Shown here piece after piece: positions 12,813 through 20,034 of a stretch of 39,302 nt of DNA. Both the position numbers and the translations under genes were made by a program. Each line of letters starts with the position of its first letter. The first letter of the stretch is position 1. The DNA is from a virus. The notes beneath the pieces were generated by a model, which saw only the letters and a list, made by a program, of their open reading frames with translations, did no database searches and was not told the DNA's origin. Location of the stretch: positions 1-39,302 of the IMG/VR virus record IMGVR_UViG_3300015263_000928. One strand, 5' to 3'.

Positions 12813-12840
12813 TTGTCCTACCTCGTCTCCAGAAAATAAT
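12813..12840 (+). promoter_or_regulatory. Rightward promoter of the recombination block
   Basis: TTGTCC (12813-12818), a 16-bp spacer, then AATAAT (12835-12840), five of six matches to the -10 consensus. Transcription would start near 12847, giving a short leader that contains the isolated iteron copy before the ATG at 12885. Confidence 0.5.
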
Positions 12841-12861
12841 CGCGGACGATTGACGGGCAGA

Positions 12862-12874
12862 TAGATCGGGGGTA
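12862..12874 (+). promoter_or_regulatory. Isolated copy of the origin iteron
   Basis: TAGATCGGGGGTA matches 13 nt of the iteron array exactly and in the same orientation. It lies just downstream of the rightward promoter and upstream of the first gene of that block. The protein that binds the origin repeats could therefore also bind here and affect rightward transcription. Confidence 0.6.
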
Positions 12875-12884
12875 CGTAGTCGAC

Positions 12885-13163
12885 ATGCACCGATTGATCG
12901 AGCTGGCCGCTGAACGGGCGGCCAATAGGTACACGGACGAGCTCCGTTGGATCGTACGCTGCGACAGCTGCGACGAGAACCCACTCAGCGTCACAGCGTG
13001 GGGCGCGTTCCGGCTGTGGGCTATCGGTCAGTGCGGTCGGTTCACCGCACCGGACTCAGGCGCGCGGCGTTTCGATAGGGCGCCTGACGTGGACGACGAA
13101 GACAGCCTCAATAGGCTCGGCCGCGCGGCATGGGCAGCGTTCCAAGCCGCTTACAACGACTGA
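12885..13163 (+). CDS. Hypothetical protein, first gene of recombination block (92 aa)
   Basis: ATG 12885 is the first start after the rightward promoter. No good ribosome site is seen close by, only GGGGG twelve bases upstream. The protein has IVRCDSCDENP in the middle, WGAFRLWAIGQCGRF, and a Trp/Ala helix at the end (LGRAAWAAFQAAYND). No family is recognised. As a divergent partner of the repressor it occupies a Cro-like position, but it has no HTH. Confidence 0.65.
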   Translation: MHRLIELAAERAANRYTDELRWIVRCDSCDENPLSVTAWGAFRLWAIGQCGRFTAPDSGARRFDRAPDVDDEDSLNRLGRAAWAAFQAAYND

Positions 13164-13179
13164 CGAAAGGGAAGCTAAG

Positions 13180-13380
13180 ATGCCGACATACGATGATTGG
13201 AAACTCGCCTGCCCTCCTGAGTTCGACGAGAACGTCGAGGACGACGAGGACGACAACGTCGAGCTGCTGATAGACCGCCTCGGGCGGTCTTTGCATCGCG
13301 CATGCGCGATCGATCTGGTCGGGCTGCGCGAAGCGCTCGACATCGAGCTCGAGTCGCGCGCAGGAGATGACGTGTCATGA
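13180..13380 (+). CDS. Small acidic protein (66 aa)
   Basis: ATG 13180 is preceded by a GAAAGGGAAG-type ribosome site. It is very acidic in the first half (EFDENVEDDEDDNVELLIDR), with a helical second half. It overlaps the RecT-like start by four bases (ATGA). Acidic small proteins near recombination genes can mimic DNA or bind a partner enzyme; that is speculation. Confidence 0.6.
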   Translation: MPTYDDWKLACPPEFDENVEDDEDDNVELLIDRLGRSLHRACAIDLVGLREALDIELESRAGDDVS

Positions 13381-14435
13381 CGCGCGATGCAATCCAGCGA
13401 ACCGCGTCCGGGTCTTGGCTCGTAGCTCCCTCGAGCATGCAAGAAGCCTTCAGGTTCGCCGAGTTGCTGGCCGCCTCCGACTTCGTCCCGCGGGAATACC
13501 GAGGAAAACCGGGCAACGTAATCGTGGCGATCCAGATGGGTGCAGAGCTCGGGCTGTCGCCCATGGCCAGCCTGCAGGGGATCGCTGTAGTAAATGGTCG
13601 ACCCTCTGTCTGGGGCGACGTGCTGCTAGGGCTGCTCCTTGCTCACCCAAGCATGGTCGACCTGACCGAGACTCTGGTCGACGGCAAAACCAAAGCCGTC
13701 TGCTCCATGAGCAGGCGGGTCAACGGCAAGATACGGACAGTGGTCCGCGAGTTCTCGGTCGAGGCCGCCCGCCGCGCCAAGCTCTGGGGGAAGGACGGCC
13801 CGTGGACAGCGTACCCCGATCGTATGCTCGCGATGCGAGCGCGTGCGTGGGCAGCGCGCGACCTGTTCGCGGACGTGCTCCGCGGGATTTCGGTGCGCGA
13901 GGAAATGCAAGACGTCGTGGACGCGCGGAACGTGTCAGCGGACGCGCCGAGCGAGGCGCGTCCCGCCGCCGCGCCCGCACAACCAACGCCGGAAGGTCCC
14001 CGGTTCACACGGAACTATCACGTTGTGGAGCTCCGGTCCCTGCCGATGCACTTGGCGTCGGCGGAGCAGCTAACAGAGTACATCTCGTACTACGAGTCGA
14101 AGTTGCCGGAGGTACAGCAGCCGAACCACCGCGTGGCGATCGAGAGAACGATCGCGGCGGCGAAGACGCATCTCGAGTCGAGACTCGAGATGGAGATCCA
14201 AGCGGCCGCAGACGCGCAGACTACAGAGGGCACGGCGACGACGCCCGCCGTCGACTACGACCCCGAGACAGGGGAGGTAGCCTCGGCCGGGCTTCCGCAC
14301 GACGATTTCGCGGCTCGCCTACAGCATGAGGAGTTTGATTCGAAGCTTCCGAGCATCGACACGGGAGATACGAACGACGACTGGGGGCTAAGTGATGAGC
14401 TCCCTGAAGACGGCAGCAAGGAGAGTTCGAAATGA
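13377..14435 (+). CDS. recT: RecT-family single-strand annealing protein (352 aa)
   Basis: The N-terminal 180 residues match the RecT/Bet-like core. PGNVIVAIQMGAELGLSPMA followed by SLQGIAVVNGRPSVWGD (residues 45-81) is the hallmark of the family, and YPDRMLAMRARAWAARDLFA followed by DVLRGI (146-171) its second conserved block. These proteins pair complementary single strands during replication-coupled recombination. The C-terminal third is acidic and likely disordered (DTGDTNDDWGLSDELPEDGS), a usual SSB-like tail. ATG 13377 overlaps the previous stop. No RecE/lambda-exo-like nuclease is found next to it. Confidence 0.9.
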   Translation: MTRDAIQRTASGSWLVAPSSMQEAFRFAELLAASDFVPREYRGKPGNVIVAIQMGAELGLSPMASLQGIAVVNGRPSVWGDVLLGLLLAHPSMVDLTETLVDGKTKAVCSMSRRVNGKIRTVVREFSVEAARRAKLWGKDGPWTAYPDRMLAMRARAWAARDLFADVLRGISVREEMQDVVDARNVSADAPSEARPAAAPAQPTPEGPRFTRNYHVVELRSLPMHLASAEQLTEYISYYESKLPEVQQPNHRVAIERTIAAAKTHLESRLEMEIQAAADAQTTEGTATTPAVDYDPETGEVASAGLPHDDFAARLQHEEFDSKLPSIDTGDTNDDWGLSDELPEDGSKESSK

Positions 14436-14731
14436 ACGACAACAAAACATGCCTATGTGGAGCGGACATAATGTGGAGACGTACAGCACGCGGCGAGATG
14501 ATGCCGATTGACCGCGCCCCGTCGTCGGACGGCAACATCAAGTTTGCCATCGACCGCGAAGGCGTATACCGAGCTGTAGTGCTCGGCGAATCAGCACGCG
14601 CGCTCGCTGTCGCCTCTGGCGACAAGCTACACAAGAGTCACGTCGCAACGTGCCCCCTTGCCGCGCCGTTCCGCAGCGGCAAGCGCCCGAGCGCTCGCCG
14701 GCAGCAGACGCCTCCGTCGGAGGAGCCGTGA
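14432..14731 (+). CDS. Small zinc-site protein (99 aa)
   Basis: The N-terminus CLCGADIMWRRTARGEMMPI and a later HKSHVATCPLA give a Cys-X-Cys plus His/Cys set. This fits a widespread small phage protein with a CxCG...W...G..mP(I/V)D start and an HxxTCP motif. The tail is basic (RSGKRPSARRQQTPPSEEP). ATG 14432 overlaps the recT stop, so it is co-translated with the annealing protein. Exact function unknown. Confidence 0.75.
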   Translation: MNDNKTCLCGADIMWRRTARGEMMPIDRAPSSDGNIKFAIDREGVYRAVVLGESARALAVASGDKLHKSHVATCPLAAPFRSGKRPSARRQQTPPSEEP

Positions 14732-15420
14732 GCAACACCACCCCAGGCGAACTATTCAACGTCCAGCTGACGGCCGGCGAAGCGGTCAACCTCGTGAGCG
14801 ACCGCCCGGAGGTGCAAGCGGTCGCTGCAGCCGCTAAGGCAGCGCTAGAACTGCAAGGTGAGCTCCCCCCCGCGCTCGCCAAGTTCGTCGCTTCCGCCGC
14901 GGCACGGGCCGTGAAGGACAAAAAACTCCGCTGGCGTGGCGTCTCAGTAGAGTACTGCCCGATATGCGGATGGTCCGGGGAATACCCCAAGTTCAAATCC
15001 GGCCCGCGGCGGGGTAGGCCCAACACAAACAAGCGCCGTAATACACAGTACGGGGTAGATCTCGCCGATAGCCCGGTGACGATCAACGGCTACGCGACAT
15101 TGGGCGGATGCTCGCCCTGCGTCGAGAAGGCGCTGCCATGTCTCAGGCGAGCCCTTTCTGACGTGCGAGCCGAGCTGCCCAGGCAGCTCGCGGGCGCCAA
15201 GTCATATACACGGCACGCCTTGTGCAGGTGCACTTCGTGCGGGTGGTACGGGCACGAGGGGCAACTCGGCAAGTGCCCGACGCTCCTCCCCGGAGGGGTC
15301 TACCCCGGCAAATGTCCGGCGTGCGGGGCCACAAACGAGGTGTTTGGCAAGCGTCCGATTGAGTTCGATAACCGGCAATACGCGCTCGAAGAGCGCCAAA
15401 TAGTAGGGGACCCAGAATGA
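14728..15420 (+). CDS. Multi-zinc-ribbon protein (230 aa)
   Basis: GTG 14728 overlaps the previous TGA, with GGAGGAG just upstream. The N-terminal part is helical (ELPPALAKFVASAAARAVKD). It is followed by YCPICGWSGEYPKF near residue 75, SPCVEKALPCL, then CRCTSCGWYGHEGQLGKCP and GKCPACGATN toward the end. That makes at least two CxxC...CxxC ribbons. The CPxCGW pattern is seen in nucleic acid-binding ribbons. No nuclease motif is evident. The smaller protein at 15794 shares its layout. Confidence 0.75.
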   Translation: MSNTTPGELFNVQLTAGEAVNLVSDRPEVQAVAAAAKAALELQGELPPALAKFVASAAARAVKDKKLRWRGVSVEYCPICGWSGEYPKFKSGPRRGRPNTNKRRNTQYGVDLADSPVTINGYATLGGCSPCVEKALPCLRRALSDVRAELPRQLAGAKSYTRHALCRCTSCGWYGHEGQLGKCPTLLPGGVYPGKCPACGATNEVFGKRPIEFDNRQYALEERQIVGDPE

Positions 15421-15680
15421 CAACGTTCCCTGGGCTGCTGAGCGTCGCCGAAATCGTAGCCGAGTGCTATCGCCAGGCCTTCGAGCTCGACCCGGTGTTA
15501 GGGGCAGCAATCGCTATTGCGGTAGTGCTGCTACTGCGGCACTTCGCCGCCCAACGCGCGTGGCTCGCCGAGTCTCACCGGACAGACAGGGAGGCTGAGG
15601 AGCTTGGGCAGCGAGTCGATCGCATGGTCGACAGCATCCGATCGACTCGCCGGCAGGAGTCCTCGAGGGAATCGCGCTAG
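15417..15680 (+). CDS. Single-span membrane protein with coiled coil (87 aa)
   Basis: ATG 15417 overlaps the previous TGA. A hydrophobic segment PVLGAAIAIAVVLLLRHFAA (about residues 26-45) is followed by a charged coiled coil (ESHRTDREAEELGQRVDRMV). The shape is that of an inner-membrane anchor plus periplasmic or cytoplasmic helix; a spanin-like role is possible but it lies in an early-type block. The following 113 bp have no gene. Confidence 0.65.
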   Translation: MTTFPGLLSVAEIVAECYRQAFELDPVLGAAIAIAVVLLLRHFAAQRAWLAESHRTDREAEELGQRVDRMVDSIRSTRRQESSRESR

Positions 15681-15793
15681 TCGTCCGGGACTAGGACGCG
15701 CGCGGGTTACTCGGTGTTTTGGCTTGAGCTCATCAATCAGCAATGGTAGTCACGGTAGTCGTCTACGACTGAAACGGAACTGGGGAAATCACG

Positions 15794-16216
15794 ATGCAAC
15801 GTCTACACGATACGTACGGGATACGGATGACAGCCCGAGAGCTCGCCTCGCTGGAACTTCCTCCTGCGCTGTCGGGCATTGCGCGCGCCGCAATGCTCGA
15901 GATCGAGCTCAGCGACAGCAAGGCGCTGTCGCCAGCGCAGGCGCACTACGTAGGCTCAGCGCTGGCGCACGCGCTCGAGACCGAGGGGGCCCAGCCAATC
16001 TGGATCCGCGAACCCATCCAGTGGTGCAACCAGGGGTGCCGTACATTACACCCTGTGTATGGCATGCGGCTGTGGCATTACGAGACCGGCCTCTCGTTCG
16101 GCCCGTGCGAGCAATGCGCTGCTACGTTGGCTCCGCACCTGGCTCGGGCGCTGTCGAGCGTTCCCGGGCTCATCCTGCCAGCGGGGCTGAGCGAGCTCGT
16201 CACGCGCGCTGCCTGA
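15794..16216 (+). CDS. Cysteine-containing paralogue-like protein (140 aa)
   Basis: ATG 15794 follows a GGAACTGGGG-type ribosome site. The layout resembles the 230-aa protein upstream: a helical segment SPAQAHYVGSALAHALETEG in place of ELPPALAKFVASAAARAVKD, then two cysteine pairs (CNQGC and CEQC) and a C-terminal helix (LAPHLARALSSVPGLILPAG). It may be a shortened duplicate with one zinc site. Last gene of the rightward block. Confidence 0.7.
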   Translation: MQRLHDTYGIRMTARELASLELPPALSGIARAAMLEIELSDSKALSPAQAHYVGSALAHALETEGAQPIWIREPIQWCNQGCRTLHPVYGMRLWHYETGLSFGPCEQCAATLAPHLARALSSVPGLILPAGLSELVTRAA

Positions 16217-16240
16217 CTGCGCGCGGAGCTCGTACGCCGC

Positions 16241-16316
16241 GCCCCCTAGAAGACGCACCACCGCCCCCTAGAACGCCAGAACTGGGGGGAACTGACCGCG
16301 TGCTAGGGGGCGGTGG
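16241..16316. terminator. Bidirectional terminator region between convergent blocks
   Basis: A perfect 14-bp inverted repeat, CCACCGCCCCCTAG (16258-16271) with its complement at 16303-16316, around a 31-base loop, plus an extra direct copy of GCCCCCTAGA at 16241. It lies where the rightward recombination block meets the end of the late block. The loop is long and no T-run follows, so efficiency is uncertain. Confidence 0.5.
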
Positions 16317-16387
16317 CAAGACACTCGTAGCAGGAGGCGACTATGTAGGCAACAGCTAGCGACCCTCGTCTCAACGAGAGACAGGCT

Positions 16388-16461
16388 ATACGTCCGCGGC
16401 CAGAGTTGCACGTGAAACGACGAAAGGAGATGCCTATTCTTGCCGCTGGTCGCGGACGTAT
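16388..16461. terminator. 16-bp inverted repeat at the end of the late block
   Basis: Arms 16388-16403 and 16446-16461 pair over 16 positions with one G-T mismatch and a 42-base loop. The right arm is inside the last codons of the gene ending at 16434. Together with the stem at 16258-16316 this makes 16217-16461 rich in structure and otherwise gene-free up to 16433. Confidence 0.4.
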
Positions 16462-16694
16462 CTGCCCGTGAACCCAGGCGCCGTGTCGTCGGCAGAGATG
16501 TCTGGCTCCGGAGGCTCGGGGGCAGCTGTGTAGTGTATCTGCCCGAGCCGAAACGCCGCGACCAGCGCAGCAAGGACCTGCGCCCTGACACTGTCTACTG
16601 CCTCCGGGGCGAGCCGGGGTGAGAACTCGAGGGCGATGTCCCGAACAACCGCGTCTGCCATGGCGAGCAGGCGAGCGTGTGCCCGGTGTGTCAC
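16434..16694 (-). CDS. Hypothetical small protein, last gene of late block (86 aa)
   Basis: GTG 16694 lies eight bases after GGAGG. The first 55 residues are helical (MADAVVRDIALEFSPRLAPE and AVDSVRAQVLAALVAAFRLG); the end is Pro- and acid-rich. No recognised family. Its place after two membrane proteins at the end of the late operon would fit a lysis or accessory virion role. Confidence 0.6.
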   Translation of the reverse strand: MTHRAHARLLAMADAVVRDIALEFSPRLAPEAVDSVRAQVLAALVAAFRLGQIHYTAAPEPPEPDISADDTAPGFTGRYVRDQRQE

Positions 16695-16706
16695 TTGGAT
16701 CGCCTC

Positions 16707-16913
16707 CTACTGCATCCGCCTAGGCATGCCCAGTGGCAGCTCTGCGGCGTCTACGTGGTTTGGCGCGCGCCGCATCCATCCGACGAGTGCGCCGCCGACA
16801 GTGGCCAGGACGGTCTGCCACGACCAATCGTCCAAGGTCGCGACCGTGGTGCAGATCAGCCCCACGGCAGTGAGCAGGCTGCGGATAAGAGCTGGGTTCA
16901 TCGCAGGTTTCAT
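16707..16913 (-). CDS. Small membrane protein, holin candidate (68 aa)
   Basis: Two hydrophobic stretches separated by a short turn (RSLLTAVGLICTTVATL and WQTVLATVGGALVGWM) with a basic C-terminus (MRRAPNHVDAAELPLGMPRR) fit a small two-pass holin. The start ATG 16913 overlaps the upstream TGA. It lies directly after the membrane coiled-coil gene, an arrangement like holin plus inner spanin. No endolysin gene is visible next to it, so the holin call is tentative. Confidence 0.55.
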   Translation of the reverse strand: MKPAMNPALIRSLLTAVGLICTTVATLDDWSWQTVLATVGGALVGWMRRAPNHVDAAELPLGMPRRMQ

Positions 16914-17194
16914 CGTGGTGCCCTCTGGTGATGGGGCGGCGCACTGGACTGGCGGCCCTCGACTCTCTCAATTCTGAGCTCCAACGCGTGCACGCGCTCG
17001 AGCATTTCGCGGCTGCGCTCAAGCACGTCGACTCGCTCGCTGACTCCCCGAACCGTGTCGGCCATCTCGGCCATCCAGGCCTGCTGATTGGCGCGGGCTT
17101 CTTCGAGCGCAACGAACCGCGCCCAGATTGCGCCGAGCGCAGACATTGCGGTCACCAGCGCGGCCAGGAGCCCGGAGAGTTTTTGGTAAGTCAT
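16910..17194 (-). CDS. Membrane-anchored coiled-coil protein, inner-spanin-like (94 aa)
   Basis: An N-terminal hydrophobic segment (LSGLLAALVTAMSALGAIWA) is followed by about 60 residues of coiled coil (ALEEARANQQAWMAEMADTV, RVDVLERSREMLERVHALEL). This is the shape of Rz-type inner spanins. ATG 17194 overlaps the fibre gene stop (ATGA). No Rz1 is embedded in it, but lipoproteins occur elsewhere on the same operon at 2116 and 2316. Confidence 0.65.
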   Translation of the reverse strand: MTYQKLSGLLAALVTAMSALGAIWARFVALEEARANQQAWMAEMADTVRGVSERVDVLERSREMLERVHALELRIERVEGRQSSAPPHHQRAPR

Positions 17195-19260
17195 CGAACG
17201 ATGCGCCTACCTGAATAGGCCATAGTCCGCCTTGATACGACAGGTCGGGCAACTCCCGAGGGGGGGCTTGGTGACCCCCCTGACAAAGTTGCGCTGCCGG
17301 CTGTCGTGGTCGCGCCGACTCCGGTCAGCGTTCGAGCGATGGTGAGCGTCGCTGCTCCGGATACGGAGCTGGCTCCTGCGCCGTCCCCGGCAGCTCCCGC
17401 AGTCAGGGTTGCGACGGCTGCAACGACGCTGTCTGCGCTGGCAGCGATGGCTCGAGACACGGACAGCAACGCTGACCCCGCCGCTGACACGTCGCCCTGC
17501 CCTGCGCGCGATACGGATGCGCTAACATCGGCTGCGCCCGCGACAGCGGTAGCGCCCGTCCCTGCGGCCTGCCTCGACTCTGAGATACCGGCAGCGCCGG
17601 CAACGGCTGTGCTGCCGGTCCCCGCCGCTGCTACCGCTGCGTCAAGCGTCGCAGACCCCGCCGCTGACACGTCGCCTGAGCCCACCAGCGGGACCCCGAG
17701 CGTCCCATCAGCAGACACTGTGGTTGCGCCCGTACCTGCCAGCGCGACAGCTACAGACGCTGTGGCAGCGCCTGCCGAGGACGTATCCCCGGACCCTGCT
17801 AGCGCGACAGCACTGACGCCCGTTCCAGCGCCCGCGGACTGGACGGCGCCGGCCCCTGTGAGCGCGGCAGTGGTCGACAGCTGGCCCTGTCCAGCTGTCG
17901 ATGTGTCGCCCGAGCCAGCGAGTGCACGCCCCTCGGTGACAGCGGCCGACGCAGCGACAGAGACGTCCCCCGCACCGCCCAACGCCACGGTCCCCGCGAT
18001 GTCGGCCGAACCCGCAGCCGACGTTGCCCCAGACCCCGTGAGCAGCTGGGCTCGCGTCAGGTCTGCGGCGCCGTCCACAGTCACTGCGCCAGTGCCAACG
18101 AGTGCTACGGCGCGTGTTAGGTCTGCGGCGCCAGCGGCCTGAGTATCGCCCGAGCCAACGAGTGCCACGGCTGCCGCAACGTCGGCAGCGCCTGCACTGG
18201 AGACGTTGCCGGACCCAGCAAGCGCCCGCCCCTCCGACACTGCGGCGTCAGCCGCAGCAGAGGTTGCGCCCGAGCCAACGAGGGCCGCCCCAGCTGCGAC
18301 GTCTGCCGCGGCTTCGGATGATACACCACCCGACCCCGTGAGCAGCTGGGCTCGCGTAAAATCCGCAGCGCCAGCCACCTGCACGGCGCCTGCTCCTACC
18401 AGCGCTACGCCTGCCGTTATGGCGGCGGACGCTGCGACCGACACAGCTCCGCTGCCGCTAAGCGCGCCTCCTGCGTCGAGCGTTCCGACGCCAGCGACCG
18501 ATACGCCGCCTGTTCCGACCAGCTCCACCACAGTCGCGGGGACATAGATTCGTCGCGACGATCTCCCGCCCCATGGCGCCGGAACACCCACGTTGCTAAC
18601 CGCGGGGTTGTTGGCGTCGCTCAACAGGATCGTGGCGTGATTACCGCTGCCGCTCAGATCGTATCCGGCTGTCGTAATCGAGGCCGTGTTAGCCATCGAG
18701 TACCAGGCGAAACAATCGCTGAGCCGGTTGAGCGGGAACCGCTCGTTCGCTAGCTGCTTCATCTCGATCGCGGTCAACGCGCGCGAGAAAAACACCGCAT
18801 CGGCGCTGTCAGCTCGCGCGGGTCCAGTCACCCCAATGACATCGGCTGCGCCCGATGACAGCGACGTGCTCGAGCTCGACGCCGCCGTGCCCGCAACGCC
18901 GTTCAGATACGGCACGACTTGTGAACCGGTGTAGACGAGCCCGACGTGCAGCCACGCTGTAGTGCTGCCGTAGCCGCCGTCGATGGTCGCGGTGTGGAAA
19001 GTGAAAACGCCGTTGTAGCGGTAGTACGACAGCCGCGTGCTCGGGTCGCCGCTGACACGCTCAATGTAGACGCCGCGCCCATTGGCGCTGTTGCTGAGAT
19101 TTACGCCGTATCCATCGCCTGTCGTGCTCGACGACGACCAGCGTATCCGCATCGCGATCGTGTACGTTCCGGTGCGTAGGTCAGGAGCGCCGGTAATCGA
19201 TCCCGAGCGGCCGAGAGCAGACCCGCCAGCCCCCGAGCTGTTGTTTTGCTGGACGGTCAT
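17191..19260 (-). CDS. Tail fibre with LamG-like head and 20-residue repeat stalk (689 aa)
   Basis: Residues 1 to about 215 look like a concanavalin/LamG jelly-roll (RTGTYTIAMRIRW, TTAWLHVGLVYTGSQVVPYL, ERFPLNRLSDCFAWYSM), a common carbohydrate-binding fold in fibres. Residues 246-663 are about 21 tandem copies of a 20-residue unit of the type ALAGSGDTSSAGAATASVAV, with the consensus LxGxGxxxxxGxAxL and one 18-residue copy. A short basic tail (RTMAYSGRRIVR) ends the protein. It is the main candidate receptor-binding protein. The repeat probably forms a slender beta-rich shaft. A 278-codon antisense frame under the repeats is a by-product of their composition. Confidence 0.8.
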   Translation of the reverse strand: MTVQQNNSSGAGGSALGRSGSITGAPDLRTGTYTIAMRIRWSSSSTTGDGYGVNLSNSANGRGVYIERVSGDPSTRLSYYRYNGVFTFHTATIDGGYGSTTAWLHVGLVYTGSQVVPYLNGVAGTAASSSSTSLSSGAADVIGVTGPARADSADAVFFSRALTAIEMKQLANERFPLNRLSDCFAWYSMANTASITTAGYDLSGSGNHATILLSDANNPAVSNVGVPAPWGGRSSRRIYVPATVVELVGTGGVSVAGVGTLDAGGALSGSGAVSVAASAAITAGVALVGAGAVQVAGAADFTRAQLLTGSGGVSSEAAADVAAGAALVGSGATSAAADAAVSEGRALAGSGNVSSAGAADVAAAVALVGSGDTQAAGAADLTRAVALVGTGAVTVDGAADLTRAQLLTGSGATSAAGSADIAGTVALGGAGDVSVAASAAVTEGRALAGSGDTSTAGQGQLSTTAALTGAGAVQSAGAGTGVSAVALAGSGDTSSAGAATASVAVALAGTGATTVSADGTLGVPLVGSGDVSAAGSATLDAAVAAAGTGSTAVAGAAGISESRQAAGTGATAVAGAADVSASVSRAGQGDVSAAGSALLSVSRAIAASADSVVAAVATLTAGAAGDGAGASSVSGAATLTIARTLTGVGATTTAGSATLSGGSPSPPSGVARPVVSRRTMAYSGRRIVR
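17272..18525 (-). repeat. About 21 tandem 60-bp coding repeats of the fibre stalk
   Basis: The unit is 60 bp (20 codons); one copy is 54 bp. Copies differ at many bases but share phased GGCAGCGG- and GCTGG-like blocks, with near-identical neighbours in places, which invites recombination and length change. Confidence 0.85.
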
Positions 19261-19270
19261 CGGTCAGCCC

Positions 19271-19798
19271 CTACGTCGAGCTCCATTCGACAGCCACCCC
19301 ATACACCAGGGCGTCTTGCGTGTACGAGTCGGAGGCGTGCGCCGGGTCGCGGAACAACTTCAGCGTGAACCTATCCCCGCTTGCGAGCGAGTCGAGATTC
19401 GTCGAAGTGATCGTGATTGTCGCACGCTTCGGATAGCCCGCGTCGGACGTGCCAACTGCAACAGCGCTAGCGGCAACGGCAGTGGCGAACGAGTCGGTTA
19501 GGATCGACTGGCTATCGCCAGGGGTTCGGGCGCACACTGCCGCCTGCCAGATGACGTTTTGCGATGCCCCGGGGTTCGTCACTCCGTAGAAGTCCACGAG
19601 GACCACGACATCCGCGCTGGAGCCGTAGTCACCCGCGTACAGCTCGAAATAGATGGCCTCGACAGTCGAGCCTGCTCCATCAAACGCATAACCACTAACT
19701 GGGTAGTTCGTTCCGTTCGCCTGGACGAGCTCCGGAGGCTGCACCGTGGTGAACACCCTAGCCCCGATTGGGTCTATGTCTTGGCGGACCGTTGCCAT
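19271..19798 (-). CDS. Beta-rich virion protein next to the fibre (175 aa)
   Basis: Starts MATVRQDIDPIGARVFTTVQ at ATG 19798 and reads as alternating strands throughout (EAIYFELYAGDYGSSADVVV, RATITITSTNLDSLASGDRF, QDALVYGVAVEWSS), as in jelly-roll fibre-associated proteins. Ends ten bases before the fibre gene. Probably a baseplate, collar or fibre-attachment protein; no enzyme motif. It overlaps the upstream gene by 25 bases. Confidence 0.7.
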   Translation of the reverse strand: MATVRQDIDPIGARVFTTVQPPELVQANGTNYPVSGYAFDGAGSTVEAIYFELYAGDYGSSADVVVLVDFYGVTNPGASQNVIWQAAVCARTPGDSQSILTDSFATAVAASAVAVGTSDAGYPKRATITITSTNLDSLASGDRFTLKLFRDPAHASDSYTQDALVYGVAVEWSST

Positions 19799-20034
19799 CG
19801 CCTTGTCACCTCTCCTTGCCGGCTGGTTGGCCGATCGTGTAGGCCGCCGGCTACGCCGCCCATTTCGACCACCTGAGGCCGAACGACGTCAAAGAGCTCG
19901 GGGATCAGCTCGGGCCGCATCGTGTAGCGCCTACCGCTCGGGTACGTGACGAGTGACACCACTGGCTCGCCGTCCCACGGCGGCAGTCCAGTGATGTCCA
20001 CCTCGATCTTCGTCTCACGCTCGATGTACCTCAT
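19774..20034 (-). CDS. Hypothetical small protein (86 aa)
   Basis: ATG 20034 overlaps the previous TGA. It reads MRYIERETKIEVDITGLPPW, then EPVVSLVTYPSGRRYTMRPE, a small beta-rich N-terminal part, followed by a basic Arg-rich end. It lies among the small fibre-region genes and is probably a virion or assembly protein. No family recognised. Confidence 0.6.
   Translation of the reverse strand: MRYIERETKIEVDITGLPPWDGEPVVSLVTYPSGRRYTMRPELIPELFDVVRPQVVEMGGVAGGLHDRPTSRQGEVTRRWQRSAKT

Noticed and set aside
14170-14191. 9-bp inverted repeat around CGAG in recT
   Set aside because: It lies within codons for a Glu/Ser/Arg/Leu helix built from CTCGAG-like repeats and has no regulatory position.
13367-14329. 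320-codon plus-strand frame overlapping recT
   Set aside because: Shadow of recT in another frame with Arg/Gly-rich composition; the RecT signature settles the frame.
15055-15064. GTAGATCTCG resembling the first iteron
   Set aside because: Only ten bases match one of the diverged end units, inside a coding region; expected by chance at this level.
17306-18142. 278-codon plus-strand frame rich in Ala/Pro opposite the fibre repeats
   Set aside because: A periodic Gly/Ala-coding repeat in GC-rich DNA opens the opposite strand automatically; no ribosome site and no neighbours on that strand.
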